Numbered from the stretch's first letter, positions 25,715-34,318 are shown. The stretch is 64,000 nucleotides of DNA from Curtobacterium sp. MCPF17_002 (GCF_003234115.2 NZ_CP126251.1:248001-312000); one strand, 5' to 3'. Notes: generated by a model not told the origin, from the sequence alone. A program made the numbers and translations.

Positions 25715-26674
25715 ATGACCACTGCCCTCTACCTCACCCGGCGGGTGCTCCAGGCGCTCGCGGTGATCCTCATCGTCACGATCGTCGTGTTCTGCCTGCT
25801 GCACGCCCTGCCGGGCGGACCCGCCCGCGGCGTCCTCGGCGTCTCGGCGACGCCCGCGCAGATCACGGCGTTCAACCAGGCGCAGGGGCTCGACCAGCCG
25901 CTGCCCGTGCAGTACCTCCGGTTCCTCGGACGGCTGCTCACCGGCGACCTCGGCACCTCGTACACGCTCAACGAAGCGGTCTCGCAGCTCATCGCCGAGC
26001 GACTCCCGAAGACCCTCGTCCTCACCGGGATGTCCGCCGTGCTCGGCATCGTCATCGCGATCCCGGTCGGCATGTGGCAGGCGGTCCGTCGCAACGGCGC
26101 GGTCGACTACGCGGCCACCGCCCTGGCGTTCGTCTTCTACTCGACGCCGGCGTTCTTCCTCGGGCTCATCCTCATCATCGTGTTCAGCCAGCAGCTGCCG
26201 TGGCTGCCGTCCCAGGCACCGAGCGGCAACACCCTCGCCGAGGTCTTCCAGGATCCCGCCGGACTCGTGCTCCCCGTCGTCACCGGTGCGCTCGCGATGA
26301 TCGCCGTGTTCAGCCGGTACATGCGGGCCTCGACACTCGAGAACCTGCACGAGGACTACGTCCGCACCGCCCGCGCGGGTGGGGCGTCGACCGCGACGAT
26401 CCTGCGGCGGCACGTGTTCCGGAACTCGCTCACCCCCGTGGTGGCGATGCTCGGGTACTACCTGCCGGTGCTCTTCGGCGGGGCGCTCGTCACCGAGCAG
26501 CTGTTCAACTACCCCGGCATGGGGCTCCTGTTCTGGAACGCCGCGCAGACCTCGGACTACCCGACGTTGCTCGGGTGCGTCCTCGTCATCTCGATCGCGA
26601 CCGTCGTCGGCACCCTGCTCGCGGACGTCGCACAGTCACTGATCGACCCTCGTGTGAAGGCAGACCGCGCATGA
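25715..26674 (+). CDS. Peptide ABC transporter permease, DppB/OppB type
   Basis: A 319-residue permease with six membrane segments, the N-terminal LPGGPA signature of the DppB group and the EAA-like loop (YVRTARAGGASTATILRRHV). It forms the transmembrane channel with the OppC-type protein encoded next, whose ATG overlaps this stop codon (ATGA). Confidence 0.93.
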   Translation: MTTALYLTRRVLQALAVILIVTIVVFCLLHALPGGPARGVLGVSATPAQITAFNQAQGLDQPLPVQYLRFLGRLLTGDLGTSYTLNEAVSQLIAERLPKTLVLTGMSAVLGIVIAIPVGMWQAVRRNGAVDYAATALAFVFYSTPAFFLGLILIIVFSQQLPWLPSQAPSGNTLAEVFQDPAGLVLPVVTGALAMIAVFSRYMRASTLENLHEDYVRTARAGGASTATILRRHVFRNSLTPVVAMLGYYLPVLFGGALVTEQLFNYPGMGLLFWNAAQTSDYPTLLGCVLVISIATVVGTLLADVAQSLIDPRVKADRA

Positions 26675-27570
26675 CCGCACAGCTCGCTCCCGAAGCCCCC
26701 GGCGCCGCGTCCCTGGTCCAGCCGGTCGCGGCCACCGGCTGGAAGCTCGCCGTCCGCCGCTTCCGCCACAACACCCTCGCGGTGATCGGCCTCGTCGTCA
26801 TCGTCGTCATCGTGCTGTTCTGCTTCGTCGGCCCGTTCGTGTACCCGACCGACCAGACGCACACGCAGCTGTCCCAGGCGAACCTCGGCCCGAGCGCCGC
26901 GCACTGGTTCGGCACCGACGCGGTCGGACACGACGTCCTCGGCCGCCTGATGTTCGGCGGCAAGGTGTCGCTCATGGTCGGCATCGCGGCGGGTGTCCTC
27001 GCCACCGTCGTCGGCACGCTCTGGGGCTCCGTCGCCGGGTACCTGGGCGGCTGGGTCGACGCCGTCATGATGCGCGTGGTCGACGCCGGCATCGCGATCC
27101 CCGCACTCTTCATCCTGCTCGTCATCTCGGCGATCACGACACCGGGCGTGTGGGGACTCATCGTGATCCTCGGCTTCGTGTCGTGGCTCGTGCCCTCCCG
27201 ACTCATCCGCGCCGAGACGCTGACGCTGAAGAACCGCGACTACGTGCTCACCCTCCGTGCGATCGGCGGTTCCCACGCCCGCGCGATCGGCAAGCACCTG
27301 CTGCCGAACTCGGTGTCGACGATCGTCGTCGCCGCCACGTTCCAGGTCGCCGACGCGATCCTCCTCGTCGCCTACGTCTCGTACCTCGGGCTCGGCGTGC
27401 AGGCGCCCGCGACGGACTGGGGCGGCATGCTCTCGGCGGGACTCACCGCCGCCTACTCGGGACGCTGGTGGCTCATCGTGCCGCCGGGTCTCGCCGTGAT
27501 CCTCGTCGTCTGCGCGTTCAACGCGGTCGGCGACGGGCTCCGGGACGCCTTCGACGTGAGGGGCCGTTGA
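26671..27570 (+). CDS. Peptide ABC transporter permease, DppC/OppC type
   Basis: A 299-residue permease. The N-terminal cytoplasmic part with FRHNTLAVIGL, the HWFGTDAVGHDVLGRLMFGG signature and the EAA loop (YVLTLRAIGGSHARAIGKH) are typical. It overlaps its neighbours at both ends by 4 bases and 1 base. Confidence 0.93.
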   Translation: MTAQLAPEAPGAASLVQPVAATGWKLAVRRFRHNTLAVIGLVVIVVIVLFCFVGPFVYPTDQTHTQLSQANLGPSAAHWFGTDAVGHDVLGRLMFGGKVSLMVGIAAGVLATVVGTLWGSVAGYLGGWVDAVMMRVVDAGIAIPALFILLVISAITTPGVWGLIVILGFVSWLVPSRLIRAETLTLKNRDYVLTLRAIGGSHARAIGKHLLPNSVSTIVVAATFQVADAILLVAYVSYLGLGVQAPATDWGGMLSAGLTAAYSGRWWLIVPPGLAVILVVCAFNAVGDGLRDAFDVRGR

Positions 27571-29264
27571 TGTCCATCCTGACCACCACCGACCTCGGGG
27601 TCACCTTCCGCACCGAGTCCGGCACCGTCGACGCCGTCCGCGGCGTCTCCCTGCACGTCGAGCCGGGCGAGACCCTGGCGCTCGTCGGCGAGTCCGGCTC
27701 CGGCAAGTCGACCGTGGCGCTCGCCGCGATGGGGCTGCTGTCCGGCAACGCGACCGCGACCGGCAGCGCGATCGTCGACGGGCACGAGATCGTCGGCACG
27801 TCCGAGGAGTCGTTGCGCGGCCTCCGCGGGAAGACCGTCTCGATGGTCTTCCAGGAACCGGCGACGGCCCTCGACCCGCTCACGCGCATCGGTGCCCAGA
27901 TCGCCGAGGTCATCCGGAACCACCGGACCCTCAGCGCATCGGACGCGCACGCCGAGGCCGTCGAGCTGCTCCGCCGGGTCGGCATCCCCTCGCCGGAGAC
28001 ACGGGCGAAGGCCTTCCCGTTCCAGCTGTCCGGCGGGCAGCGGCAGCGCGTCGTCATCGCGATGGCGATCGCGAACTCGCCGGCCCTCCTCATCGCCGAC
28101 GAGCCGACGACCGCGCTCGACGTGACGGTGCAGGCCGAGATCCTCGAGCTGCTCCGAAAGCTCGCCGCCGACACCGGCACCGGCGTCCTGCTCGTCACCC
28201 ACAACATGGGCGTCGTCGCGGACTTCGCGGACCGGGTCGCGGTGATGCTGCAGGGCGAGATCGTGGAGACCGGGGGCGTCGAGGACGTCCTGCTCCGGCC
28301 GCAGCACGACTACACGAAGCGGCTGCTCGCCGCGGTGCCGCGCCTCGCCGTCGCGGGAGCGGCCCCGGTCGTTCCGGCTCCGGCAGCCCGGGTCACGTCC
28401 ACGGGCACCGACGAACCGGACGGGAGGCGCGACGCACCCCCGGTGGTCGACCTGCGGGACGTCTCGGTGATGTTCGGGCGCGGGGCGCGCGCCGTCCACG
28501 CCCTGAGCGGGATCGACATCGCCGTGCATGCGGGCGAGACGGTCGGCCTGGTCGGCGAGTCCGGCTCCGGCAAGTCCACCGCGGCACGGGTCGCGCTCGG
28601 TCTCGTCAAGCCGACCTCCGGCAGCGTGCGGCTGTTCGGGTCCGACCTCCGCACCGCGAAGGGCCGCGACCGTCGGGCCCTCCGCTCGGGCATCGGCGTC
28701 GTGCTGCAGGACCCGGTGGCGTCGCTCGACGCGCGGATGTCGGTCGCCGAGTGCATCGCCGAGCCGCTCGCCGTGCACCGTCGCGGGATGTCCTCCGCCG
28801 ACCGCCGTCGTCGCATCGACGAGGTGCTCGACGCCGTCCGCCTGCCCCGGACCCTGGCGTCGCGTGCGCCGCGGGAACTCTCCGGCGGCCAGCGGCAGCG
28901 TGTCTCCCTCGCCCGGGCGCTCGTGCTCTCGCCGCGGCTGCTCGTGGCCGACGAGCCGACGAGTGCGCTCGACGTCAGCGTGCAGGAGACCGTGCTCGAG
29001 GTCCTCGGTGAACTGCAGGGCGAGCTCGGGTTCGCGTGCCTGTTCGTCTCGCACGACCTCGCCGTCGTGCAGCAGTTCGCCGAACGCGTCGTCGTGATGC
29101 GCCAGGGCGTCATCGAGGAGCAGGGCACCACGGGCACGACCCTCCTGCACCCCACGACCGACTACACCCGTCGGCTGCTGGCGGCGGTCCCCGTCCCCGA
29201 CCCGATCGTGCAGCGGCAACGCCGGGCCGAGCGGCTCGCGACCCTCGCGGCGGTGACCGCGTGA
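27570..29264 (+). CDS. Fused dual ATPase of peptide ABC transporter (OppD-OppF)
   Basis: A 564-residue protein with two complete ABC ATPase domains. Domain 1 (about 1-270) has Walker A GESGSGKST, signature LSGGQRQR and Walker B ALLIADEPT; domain 2 (about 290-564) repeats them with GESGSGKST, LSGGQRQR and LLVADEPT. The two join through a linker with the residues GTDEPDGRRDAP, whose DNA contains an arm of the hairpin repeat (28416-28432). It powers the importer from the cytoplasm. The ATG overlaps the OppC stop codon (TGATG). Confidence 0.94.
   Translation: MSILTTTDLGVTFRTESGTVDAVRGVSLHVEPGETLALVGESGSGKSTVALAAMGLLSGNATATGSAIVDGHEIVGTSEESLRGLRGKTVSMVFQEPATALDPLTRIGAQIAEVIRNHRTLSASDAHAEAVELLRRVGIPSPETRAKAFPFQLSGGQRQRVVIAMAIANSPALLIADEPTTALDVTVQAEILELLRKLAADTGTGVLLVTHNMGVVADFADRVAVMLQGEIVETGGVEDVLLRPQHDYTKRLLAAVPRLAVAGAAPVVPAPAARVTSTGTDEPDGRRDAPPVVDLRDVSVMFGRGARAVHALSGIDIAVHAGETVGLVGESGSGKSTAARVALGLVKPTSGSVRLFGSDLRTAKGRDRRALRSGIGVVLQDPVASLDARMSVAECIAEPLAVHRRGMSSADRRRRIDEVLDAVRLPRTLASRAPRELSGGQRQRVSLARALVLSPRLLVADEPTSALDVSVQETVLEVLGELQGELGFACLFVSHDLAVVQQFAERVVVMRQGVIEEQGTTGTTLLHPTTDYTRRLLAAVPVPDPIVQRQRRAERLATLAAVTA
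28416..28432. repeat. Arm of the hairpin repeat inside the ATPase linker
   Basis: CCGGACGGGAGGCGCGA matches the CGGACGGGAGGCGCG arm seen at 9132, 11251 and 59970. It is in frame and encodes the inter-domain linker of the fused ATPase. It may be a chance match because GC-rich linkers are biased, but the length is 15 bases. Confidence 0.4.
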
Positions 29265-30226
29265 TCGCCGCCGAGACCGCGGCGACCGCCGCCGTGGACA
29301 CCGGCACCGTCGTCGCGGGCGTCGACGTCGGCGGGACGAACACGAAGGTGCTCCTGGCGACGCCGACCCTCGACGTGATCGACCGGATCGACCTGCCGAC
29401 GCCCGCCCACGCGGGCGGCGCCGCGATCGTGACGGCCGCCCTCGGCGCGGTGCGCGAACTGCTCGACCGGCACCGGGCCTCCTTGGCGGGTGTCGGGGTG
29501 GGCGCGGCCGGCGTCGTCGACCGGGCCACGGGGACGGTGCTCGTGACGGGCAACTCGTTCACCGGCTGGGCCGGGTACGGCGTGACCGACGCGGTGACCG
29601 CGGCCCTCGGGGTGCCCGCGACGCTCGACAACGACGTGAACGCGTTCCTCCTCGGCGAGGTCGCGACCGGAGCGGTCGCGGGGGAGCCCGACGTGCTCGG
29701 GATGACCCTCGGCACCGGTGTCGGTGGTGCGTTCGTGCTCGGCGGCAGCCTGTTCGCCGGGCCGCGTGGTGCTGCCGGGGAGATCGGCCACGTGCCGGGC
29801 TTCGGCGACGCGCTGTGCACCTGCGGACAGATCGGACACCTCGAGACCATCGCCGGGGCCCGTGGCATCGCGGACCGCTACGCCGAACGGACCGGCCGTC
29901 GCCTGTCCGTCCGCGAGGTCGCCGAGGCAGCGCGCGCCGGGGACACCGACGCCGCCCGGGTGTTCGAGATCGCCGGGTGGGGACTCTCCCGCGCGGCTCT
30001 GCTGACGGCGGGGATCCTCGACGTGACGACCATGGTCGTCGGCGGGGGGATCGCGCGGTCGTGGGACCTGCTCGAACCGGCCATCAGCGCCGCCATCGCG
30101 CTGGAGCCCCCGGTGAGCGGGGCGTCGATCCGCCTGGCGCAGTCGACCCTCGGGTCAGACGCCGTGGCGCTCGGCGCGGCCGCACAGGTGCGCGACCTCG
30201 TGCTCGGCGGGGCCCCGGCGCGCTGA
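29261..30226 (+). CDS. ROK family sugar kinase
   Basis: A 321-residue kinase. The ATP motif GVDVGGTNTK (residues 15-24), the sugar-binding DNDVNAF and EIGHVPGFGD, and the zinc motif CTCGQIGHLE are all present, so it should be active on glucose, GlcNAc, ManNAc or a similar sugar. The GTG overlaps the ATPase TGA (GTGA). A sugar kinase translated with a peptide importer suggests that the imported ligand carries a sugar. Confidence 0.9.
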   Translation: MIAAETAATAAVDTGTVVAGVDVGGTNTKVLLATPTLDVIDRIDLPTPAHAGGAAIVTAALGAVRELLDRHRASLAGVGVGAAGVVDRATGTVLVTGNSFTGWAGYGVTDAVTAALGVPATLDNDVNAFLLGEVATGAVAGEPDVLGMTLGTGVGGAFVLGGSLFAGPRGAAGEIGHVPGFGDALCTCGQIGHLETIAGARGIADRYAERTGRRLSVREVAEAARAGDTDAARVFEIAGWGLSRAALLTAGILDVTTMVVGGGIARSWDLLEPAISAAIALEPPVSGASIRLAQSTLGSDAVALGAAAQVRDLVLGGAPAR

Positions 30227-30231
30227 CGCGC

Positions 30232-30270
30232 GTGCACCGTGCGTGTCGGGCGTGCCGTGCACCGTGCGTG
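30232..30270. repeat. Direct repeat GTGCACCGTGCGTG, period 25
   Basis: The 14-mer GTGCACCGTGCGTG occurs at 30232-30245 and again at 30257-30270. It lies between the ROK kinase stop and the long hairpin. Nothing suggests a coding role. Confidence 0.6.
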
Positions 30271-30306
30271 CCGGGCACGTGCCGGGCGAACGCCGTGCGT
30301 GCGCTC

Positions 30307-30368
30307 CGCACAACACAAGTCGGCCCGAACCGCCTGATCTCGCGGTTCGGACCGACTTGCGTTGTGCG
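30307..30368. terminator. Long hairpin between convergent ROK kinase and DUF4383 genes
   Basis: Arms of 27 bases (30307-30333 and 30342-30368) pair with two mismatches around an 8-base loop; the arms contain AAGTCGG and CGAACCGC. It is the only copy of this sequence in the window and differs from the GGAGGCGCG family. It should stop transcription from both sides. Confidence 0.8.
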
Positions 30369-30403
30369 CCGGTACCCGTGACGGGCGCCGGACGTCGTGC
30401 GGA

Positions 30404-30862
30404 CTAGGCCCGGCGTGCGCCGATCCGCGGCAGCAGCAGGCCGAGGACGATCATCGCGACGGCGAGCACGAGGTGCAGCACGTTGTCGGCGCTGTTCAGC
30501 GGGACGAAGTTCGCCGGGTCGGCCATGCCCGCGGTGAACAGGCCGTAGACGAACAGGACGGCGTACACGATGCCGCCGACGACCAGGTAGAGCCGGGCAC
30601 CGCGTGCGCTGCGTGCGGCCAGCAGTCCGACGACGCCGAACAGCAGGTGCACGATGTTGTGGAGGACCGACACCTGGAACAGGCCGACGAGCATCGCCAT
30701 CGATCCGTGTCCGGCCATCGACATCGTGCCCATGTCCATCGTCAGCCCCGGGACGAAGCCCGCGATGCCGACGAGGAGGAAGACGACGCCGAAGACGACG
30801 GCACCCTTCTGCGTCCAGGTCGAGCCGTACCCGATGCGGTTGTTCGCTGCGCTGGTGGTCAT
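30404..30862 (-). CDS. DUF4383 membrane protein
   Basis: A 152-residue protein with four membrane segments and the DUF4383 pattern (FGVVFLLVGIAGFVPG, LFQVSVLHNIVHLLFGVVGL, DNVLHLVLAVAMIVLG). A Met-rich loop (GLTMDMGTMSMAGHGSM) lies between segments 1 and 2 and might bind a metal. Function is unknown. GAGAGAGG precedes the ATG. Confidence 0.85.
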   Translation of the reverse strand: MTTSAANNRIGYGSTWTQKGAVVFGVVFLLVGIAGFVPGLTMDMGTMSMAGHGSMAMLVGLFQVSVLHNIVHLLFGVVGLLAARSARGARLYLVVGGIVYAVLFVYGLFTAGMADPANFVPLNSADNVLHLVLAVAMIVLGLLLPRIGARRA

Positions 30863-31041
30863 GATCGCGACCTCTCTCTCGACGGGACCGCCGCACCACT
30901 GCGTCGATCCAGGCGCTCGTGTCGCCCACAGCGCATTCGGAGCAGTCCTCGTGCTGGTTCGCAGGTGCGTGCCGCTCGTATCCGATCTGCGCACCGGGTG
31001 GGCTGTGCCGACGGGGAGGAGTGCGCGAGCACTGTGGGGAC

Positions 31042-31929
31042 ATGAGCCAGTACGAGAAGCGCGACCCGAACACCCTCTACCCGAAGCCGCCGTTCCCGAA
31101 GCAGGAGCAGTCGCTGCCCGGAGCCGCGTGGAAGATGGACCCGGAGCCCGACCACGGCGAACAGAGCTACGTCGGCAAGGAGCGCCTGACCGGCTTCCGC
31201 GGCATCGTCACCGGCGCCGACTCGGGCATCGGCCGTGCTGCGGCGATCGCGCTCTCCCGCGAGGGCGCCGACCTCGTGCTGTCGTACCTGCCCGACGAGC
31301 AGGAGGACGCCGAACAGGTGCGCGACCTGCTCGAGGGCGAGGGGCACCGTGCGGTGCTCTTCCCGGGCGACATCTCCGACGAGCAGTACTGCGGCGACCT
31401 CGTGCAGAAGGCGGTCGACGAGTTCGGCGGTCTGGACACCCTCGTGATGGTCGCCGGCCGGATGGACAGCAACGACGACATCCTGACGCTCGACACCTCG
31501 ATGTTCGACTCCACGTTCAAGACGAACATCTACTCGCTGTTCTGGCTGACGAAGGCCGCGGTGCCGCACATGGAGCCGGGTTCGACCATCGTCACCACCG
31601 GCTCGATCCAGGCCTCGACGCCGTCGCCGGACAAGATCGACTACGCCGTCTCGAAGGGGGCGATCAAGCTCTTCACCGAGGCGGTCGCCCAGCAGCTCGC
31701 CCCGAAGGGGATCCGGGTGAACTCGGTCGCTCCGGGGCCGGTGTGGACGCCGCTCCAGCCGGGCTCCGACGACGCCGAGACGGTGTCGCACTTCGGGGAG
31801 AGCTCGCCGTTCGGCCGTCCCGGACAACCGGCCGAGCTCGGTGCCGCCTACGTGCACCTCGTCAGCCCGGAGTCGAGCTACCAGTCCGGTTCGACCATCA
31901 CCATCGCGGGCGGGACTCCCGCGTTCTAG
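31042..31929 (+). CDS. SDR oxidoreductase, YghA/general-stress type
   Basis: A 295-residue short-chain dehydrogenase with the N-terminal extension typical of YghA and Bacillus YdaD/YhxC stress proteins (TLYPKPPFPKQEQ). The cofactor motif TGADSGIG and the catalytic Ser and YAVSK are intact, and RVNSVAPGPVWTPLQP is conserved. NADP(H)-dependent reduction of aldehydes during stress is the usual role. It stands as a single gene. Confidence 0.92.
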   Translation: MSQYEKRDPNTLYPKPPFPKQEQSLPGAAWKMDPEPDHGEQSYVGKERLTGFRGIVTGADSGIGRAAAIALSREGADLVLSYLPDEQEDAEQVRDLLEGEGHRAVLFPGDISDEQYCGDLVQKAVDEFGGLDTLVMVAGRMDSNDDILTLDTSMFDSTFKTNIYSLFWLTKAAVPHMEPGSTIVTTGSIQASTPSPDKIDYAVSKGAIKLFTEAVAQQLAPKGIRVNSVAPGPVWTPLQPGSDDAETVSHFGESSPFGRPGQPAELGAAYVHLVSPESSYQSGSTITIAGGTPAF

Positions 31930-31938
31930 ACGGCCGCG

Positions 31939-32292
31939 TCAGCCCTGCGGGGGCGAGTAGAGCTGCAGGTCGTTGCCCTCACTGTCCTTGAAGGGGACGA
32001 TCTTCCCCCACGGGTGCTCGCTGACCTCGCCCTGGAAGTCGGCACCGCGGGACCGCAGATCGGCAACCTCGTCCTCGATCGAGCCGTCCGGCTGGAACGA
32101 GACCACTGCCCCGCCGCTCGACGGTGATGCGGACTCCCGGCCGTTCAGGCCGATGCGCAGGCCGTTCGCGTCGATCTCGCTCCAGTCGTCGGACTCGCTC
32201 GCCACCGTCAGCCCCAACGTGTCGCGGTAGAACGCGACCGCTCGCTGCATGTCGCTGACCGGGACCCAGACCGCTGCCACTCCGCTTGCCAT
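31939..32292 (-). CDS. VOC (glyoxalase/bleomycin resistance) family protein
   Basis: A 117-residue vicinal-oxygen-chelate protein with the paired beta-alpha-beta-beta-beta modules (MQRAVAFYRDTLGL and KIVPFKDSEGNDLQLYSP). The closing Glu/Gln-type metal ligand is not evident, so it may be a binding protein and not an enzyme. The start at 32292 is chosen because GAGAGGA precedes it; longer frames to 32406 have no such site. Confidence 0.85.
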   Translation of the reverse strand: MASGVAAVWVPVSDMQRAVAFYRDTLGLTVASESDDWSEIDANGLRIGLNGRESASPSSGGAVVSFQPDGSIEDEVADLRSRGADFQGEVSEHPWGKIVPFKDSEGNDLQLYSPPQG

Positions 32293-32456
32293 GGTGATTC
32301 CTCTCCGTCGTGCCGTTTCGTCGTGACCAGCGACGCTAGGGGCCGGGGATGTGCCGGGACACAGGGGTGGTGGTGTCCCCGAACGCGGAACGCCCGCAGC
32401 TGGCACGATCGAGGCGCGGGCCCGACGCGGGGTCCGGAGCGCGACGGGAGCAGCAG

Positions 32457-32753
32457 ATGGCAGGCGTGACGCACGTGGTCCTGGTGGCGTGGGAGCCGGG
32501 GACGGATCGGTCCGCCGAGGCCGACGCGGTCGTGGAGCAGCACCTCGCCCGGATCGGCGGCGTGGAGTCGGTGCGCTCCGGGACGAGCGTGAGCACGGAG
32601 GGCCTCGAGGACGGCTTCGACTGGATGCTCGTCGTCCGCTTCCGAGACCGTGCGGCGCTCGAGGGCTACCTGCCCCACCCCGAACACCGGCCGGTCGCCG
32701 AGTTCATCGGCGCGGGGAGCGAACGCGTGGTGGTCTTCGACCTCGGGGACTGA
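32457..32753 (+). CDS. Dabb (stress-responsive alpha/beta barrel) family protein
   Basis: A 98-residue protein with the Dabb signature: THVVLVAW near the N terminus, LARIGGVESVRSG in the middle and FDWMLVVRFRDRAALEGYLPHPEHRPVAEF-type ending in shortened form (HPEHRPV visible). Dabb domains form small dimeric barrels in stress proteins and some cyclases. GGGAG precedes the ATG. Confidence 0.85.
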   Translation: MAGVTHVVLVAWEPGTDRSAEADAVVEQHLARIGGVESVRSGTSVSTEGLEDGFDWMLVVRFRDRAALEGYLPHPEHRPVAEFIGAGSERVVVFDLGD

Positions 32754-32774
32754 GCCGGCGCTGCTCAGACCGGT

Positions 32775-33278
32775 TCAGGCCTGCTTCCGCCGCGGGCGGG
32801 CCGACCGGGGCGGGATCGTCCGCATGTGGTCGCGGACCCGGGTGAGCACCGTCGCGAGCCCCTGCACGTCGTCGTGGGAGAGCGGCTCGAGGAACAGCTT
32901 CCGGAGCACGTCGACGTGCCCGGGGAACACCCGTGCCAGCACGTCGCGCCCGGCGTCGGTGATCGTGACCGTCACGCCGCGCTCGTCGTCGGCCGACTGG
33001 CTCCGCGCCACGAGTCCGGCCTGTTCGAGCAGCCCGACCTGGTAGGTGAGACCGCTCCGGCTGTAGACCACGCCGTCGGCCAGGTCGGTCATCCGCCGGC
33101 TGCCGTCCGCCGCGTCACCGAGGGTGGCGAGGAGCTGGAACTGCACGTAGCTGAGGTCGCCGGCGTCGCGGAGCTGCTGCTCGACGGTGTGCCGGAGCAG
33201 GCTGCTCACCTCGATGAGGGCGAAGTACGCGCCGAGCTCGGCGGGGTCGAGCGGCGGTGCGGACTCGTCTGCGGTCAT
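32775..33278 (-). CDS. MarR family transcriptional regulator
   Basis: A 167-residue regulator with HTH (SRRMTDLADGVVYSRSGLTYQV) and wing motif QSADDERGVTVTI. Two palindromic sites lie between it and the divergent quinone-oxidoreductase gene, so it probably represses both. TAGGAT (33285-33290, minus strand) is 6 bases before the ATG: likely leaderless. Inducers of this pairing in other bacteria are quinones or electrophiles (family knowledge). Confidence 0.9.
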   Translation of the reverse strand: MTADESAPPLDPAELGAYFALIEVSSLLRHTVEQQLRDAGDLSYVQFQLLATLGDAADGSRRMTDLADGVVYSRSGLTYQVGLLEQAGLVARSQSADDERGVTVTITDAGRDVLARVFPGHVDVLRKLFLEPLSHDDVQGLATVLTRVRDHMRTIPPRSARPRRKQA

Positions 33279-33292
33279 GTGCCCATCCTACT

Positions 33293-33355
33293 TGCTACGA
33301 ATTCGAAGCAGTGTTACGGTCATGGCAAGTGCTTCGAATTCGAAGCACTTGCCAT
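33293..33355. promoter_or_regulatory. Two palindromic operators, one a perfect 34-mer
   Basis: The first site (33293-33310) is TGCTACGAATTCGAAGCA, palindromic except for one A/A pair. The second (33322-33355) is a perfect 34-base palindrome whose core is GTGCTTCGAATTCGAAGCAC. Both share CGAATTCG with AAGCA flanks and are 37 bases apart centre to centre. They match double MarR binding sites and cover the MarR promoter and the oxidoreductase leader. Confidence 0.85.
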
Positions 33356-33373
33356 CCCGAACAGGAGCACACC

Positions 33374-34318
33374 ATGCAGAGCATCCGCTTCCACCAGTAC
33401 GGCGACGCCGACGTCCTCCGCCTCGAGGACGTCGAGGTCCCCACCCCCGGCGCGGGCGAGGTCCGCGTCCGCGTCGCCGCGACCTCGTTCAACCCGGTCG
33501 ACGCCGGCATCCGCTCCGGCGGCCTGCAGCAGCCGTTCCCGATCGCGTTCCCGCACACCCCGGGCATCGACGTCGCCGGCACGGTGGACGCACTCGGGGA
33601 CGGGGTCGACGGCGTCGCGGTCGGTGACGCCGTGATCGGGTTCCTGCCGATGGTCGGCGACGGAGCCTCGGCCGAGTACGCGATCGCCCCGGCGGACGCC
33701 CTGGCCGCAGCACCGACCACGGTGCCGCTCGCCGACGCCGCCGCGATGCCGATCGTGGGGCTGACCGCGTGGCAGGCGCTGTTCGAGCTCGGCGGCCTGA
33801 CCGCCGGGCAGCGCGTCCTCGTCACCGGCGCCGGGGGAGCGGTCGGCGGCTACGCCGTGCAGCTCGCGAAGCGGGCCGGAGCGCACGTCATCGCCACCGC
33901 GAGCCCGCGCAGTGCCGACCGGGTCCGTGCCGCCGGCGGGGACGAGGTCGTCGACCACACCGTCACCCCGGTCACGGACGCCGTCCACGAGCCGGTCGAC
34001 CTGCTGCTCAACCTCGCACCGATCGACCCGGTCGAGTTCGTCGCACAGGCCGCACTCGTCCGTGACGGCGGGGTCGTCGTGAACACGACCGTGTGGCAGC
34101 AGGCGCCGAGCGACGAGGCGCGCGGGGTCCGCGGTGAGAACGTCTTCGTGCGGAGCGACGCCGCGCAGCTCGCCGAGCTGGTGTCCGCCGTCGACCGGGG
34201 CGAGCTGCGCATCGACGTGAGCCGCCGGATCACGCTCGAGGAGCTGCCCGCCCTGCACGCCGAGGCCGCCACCGGCGGGGTCTCCGGCAAGGTCGTCGTG
34301 ACCGTCGCCGCGTCGTGA
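33374..34318 (+). CDS. NADP-dependent quinone/zinc-free alcohol dehydrogenase (MDR family)
   Basis: A 314-residue medium-chain reductase of the quinone oxidoreductase branch. The GroES-like domain (TSFNPVDAGIRSGG, GIDVAGTVDALG) lacks the zinc Cys residues, and the cofactor motif reads VTGAGGAVGGYAVQLAK. It probably reduces quinones or enones. AGGAG precedes the ATG. Expression is set by the divergent MarR. Confidence 0.92.
   Translation: MQSIRFHQYGDADVLRLEDVEVPTPGAGEVRVRVAATSFNPVDAGIRSGGLQQPFPIAFPHTPGIDVAGTVDALGDGVDGVAVGDAVIGFLPMVGDGASAEYAIAPADALAAAPTTVPLADAAAMPIVGLTAWQALFELGGLTAGQRVLVTGAGGAVGGYAVQLAKRAGAHVIATASPRSADRVRAAGGDEVVDHTVTPVTDAVHEPVDLLLNLAPIDPVEFVAQAALVRDGGVVVNTTVWQQAPSDEARGVRGENVFVRSDAAQLAELVSAVDRGELRIDVSRRITLEELPALHAEAATGGVSGKVVVTVAAS

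Noticed and set aside
22039..25722. A 1227-residue open frame on the minus strand
   Set aside because: It is antisense to the OppA gene and out of frame with the ROK and M81 genes, with Arg/Gly/Asp-rich shadow composition; the true genes there have clear motifs and ribosome sites.
27690..28580. 26-bp direct repeat within the dual ATPase gene
   Set aside because: Both copies encode the Walker A motif of the two ATPase domains (GESGSGKS), so the identity is explained by protein conservation.
32404..32425. GAGGCGCGGGCCCGACGCGG near the Dabb gene as another hairpin repeat copy
   Set aside because: Only nine bases match the arm and no right arm is present, so chance is a sufficient explanation.
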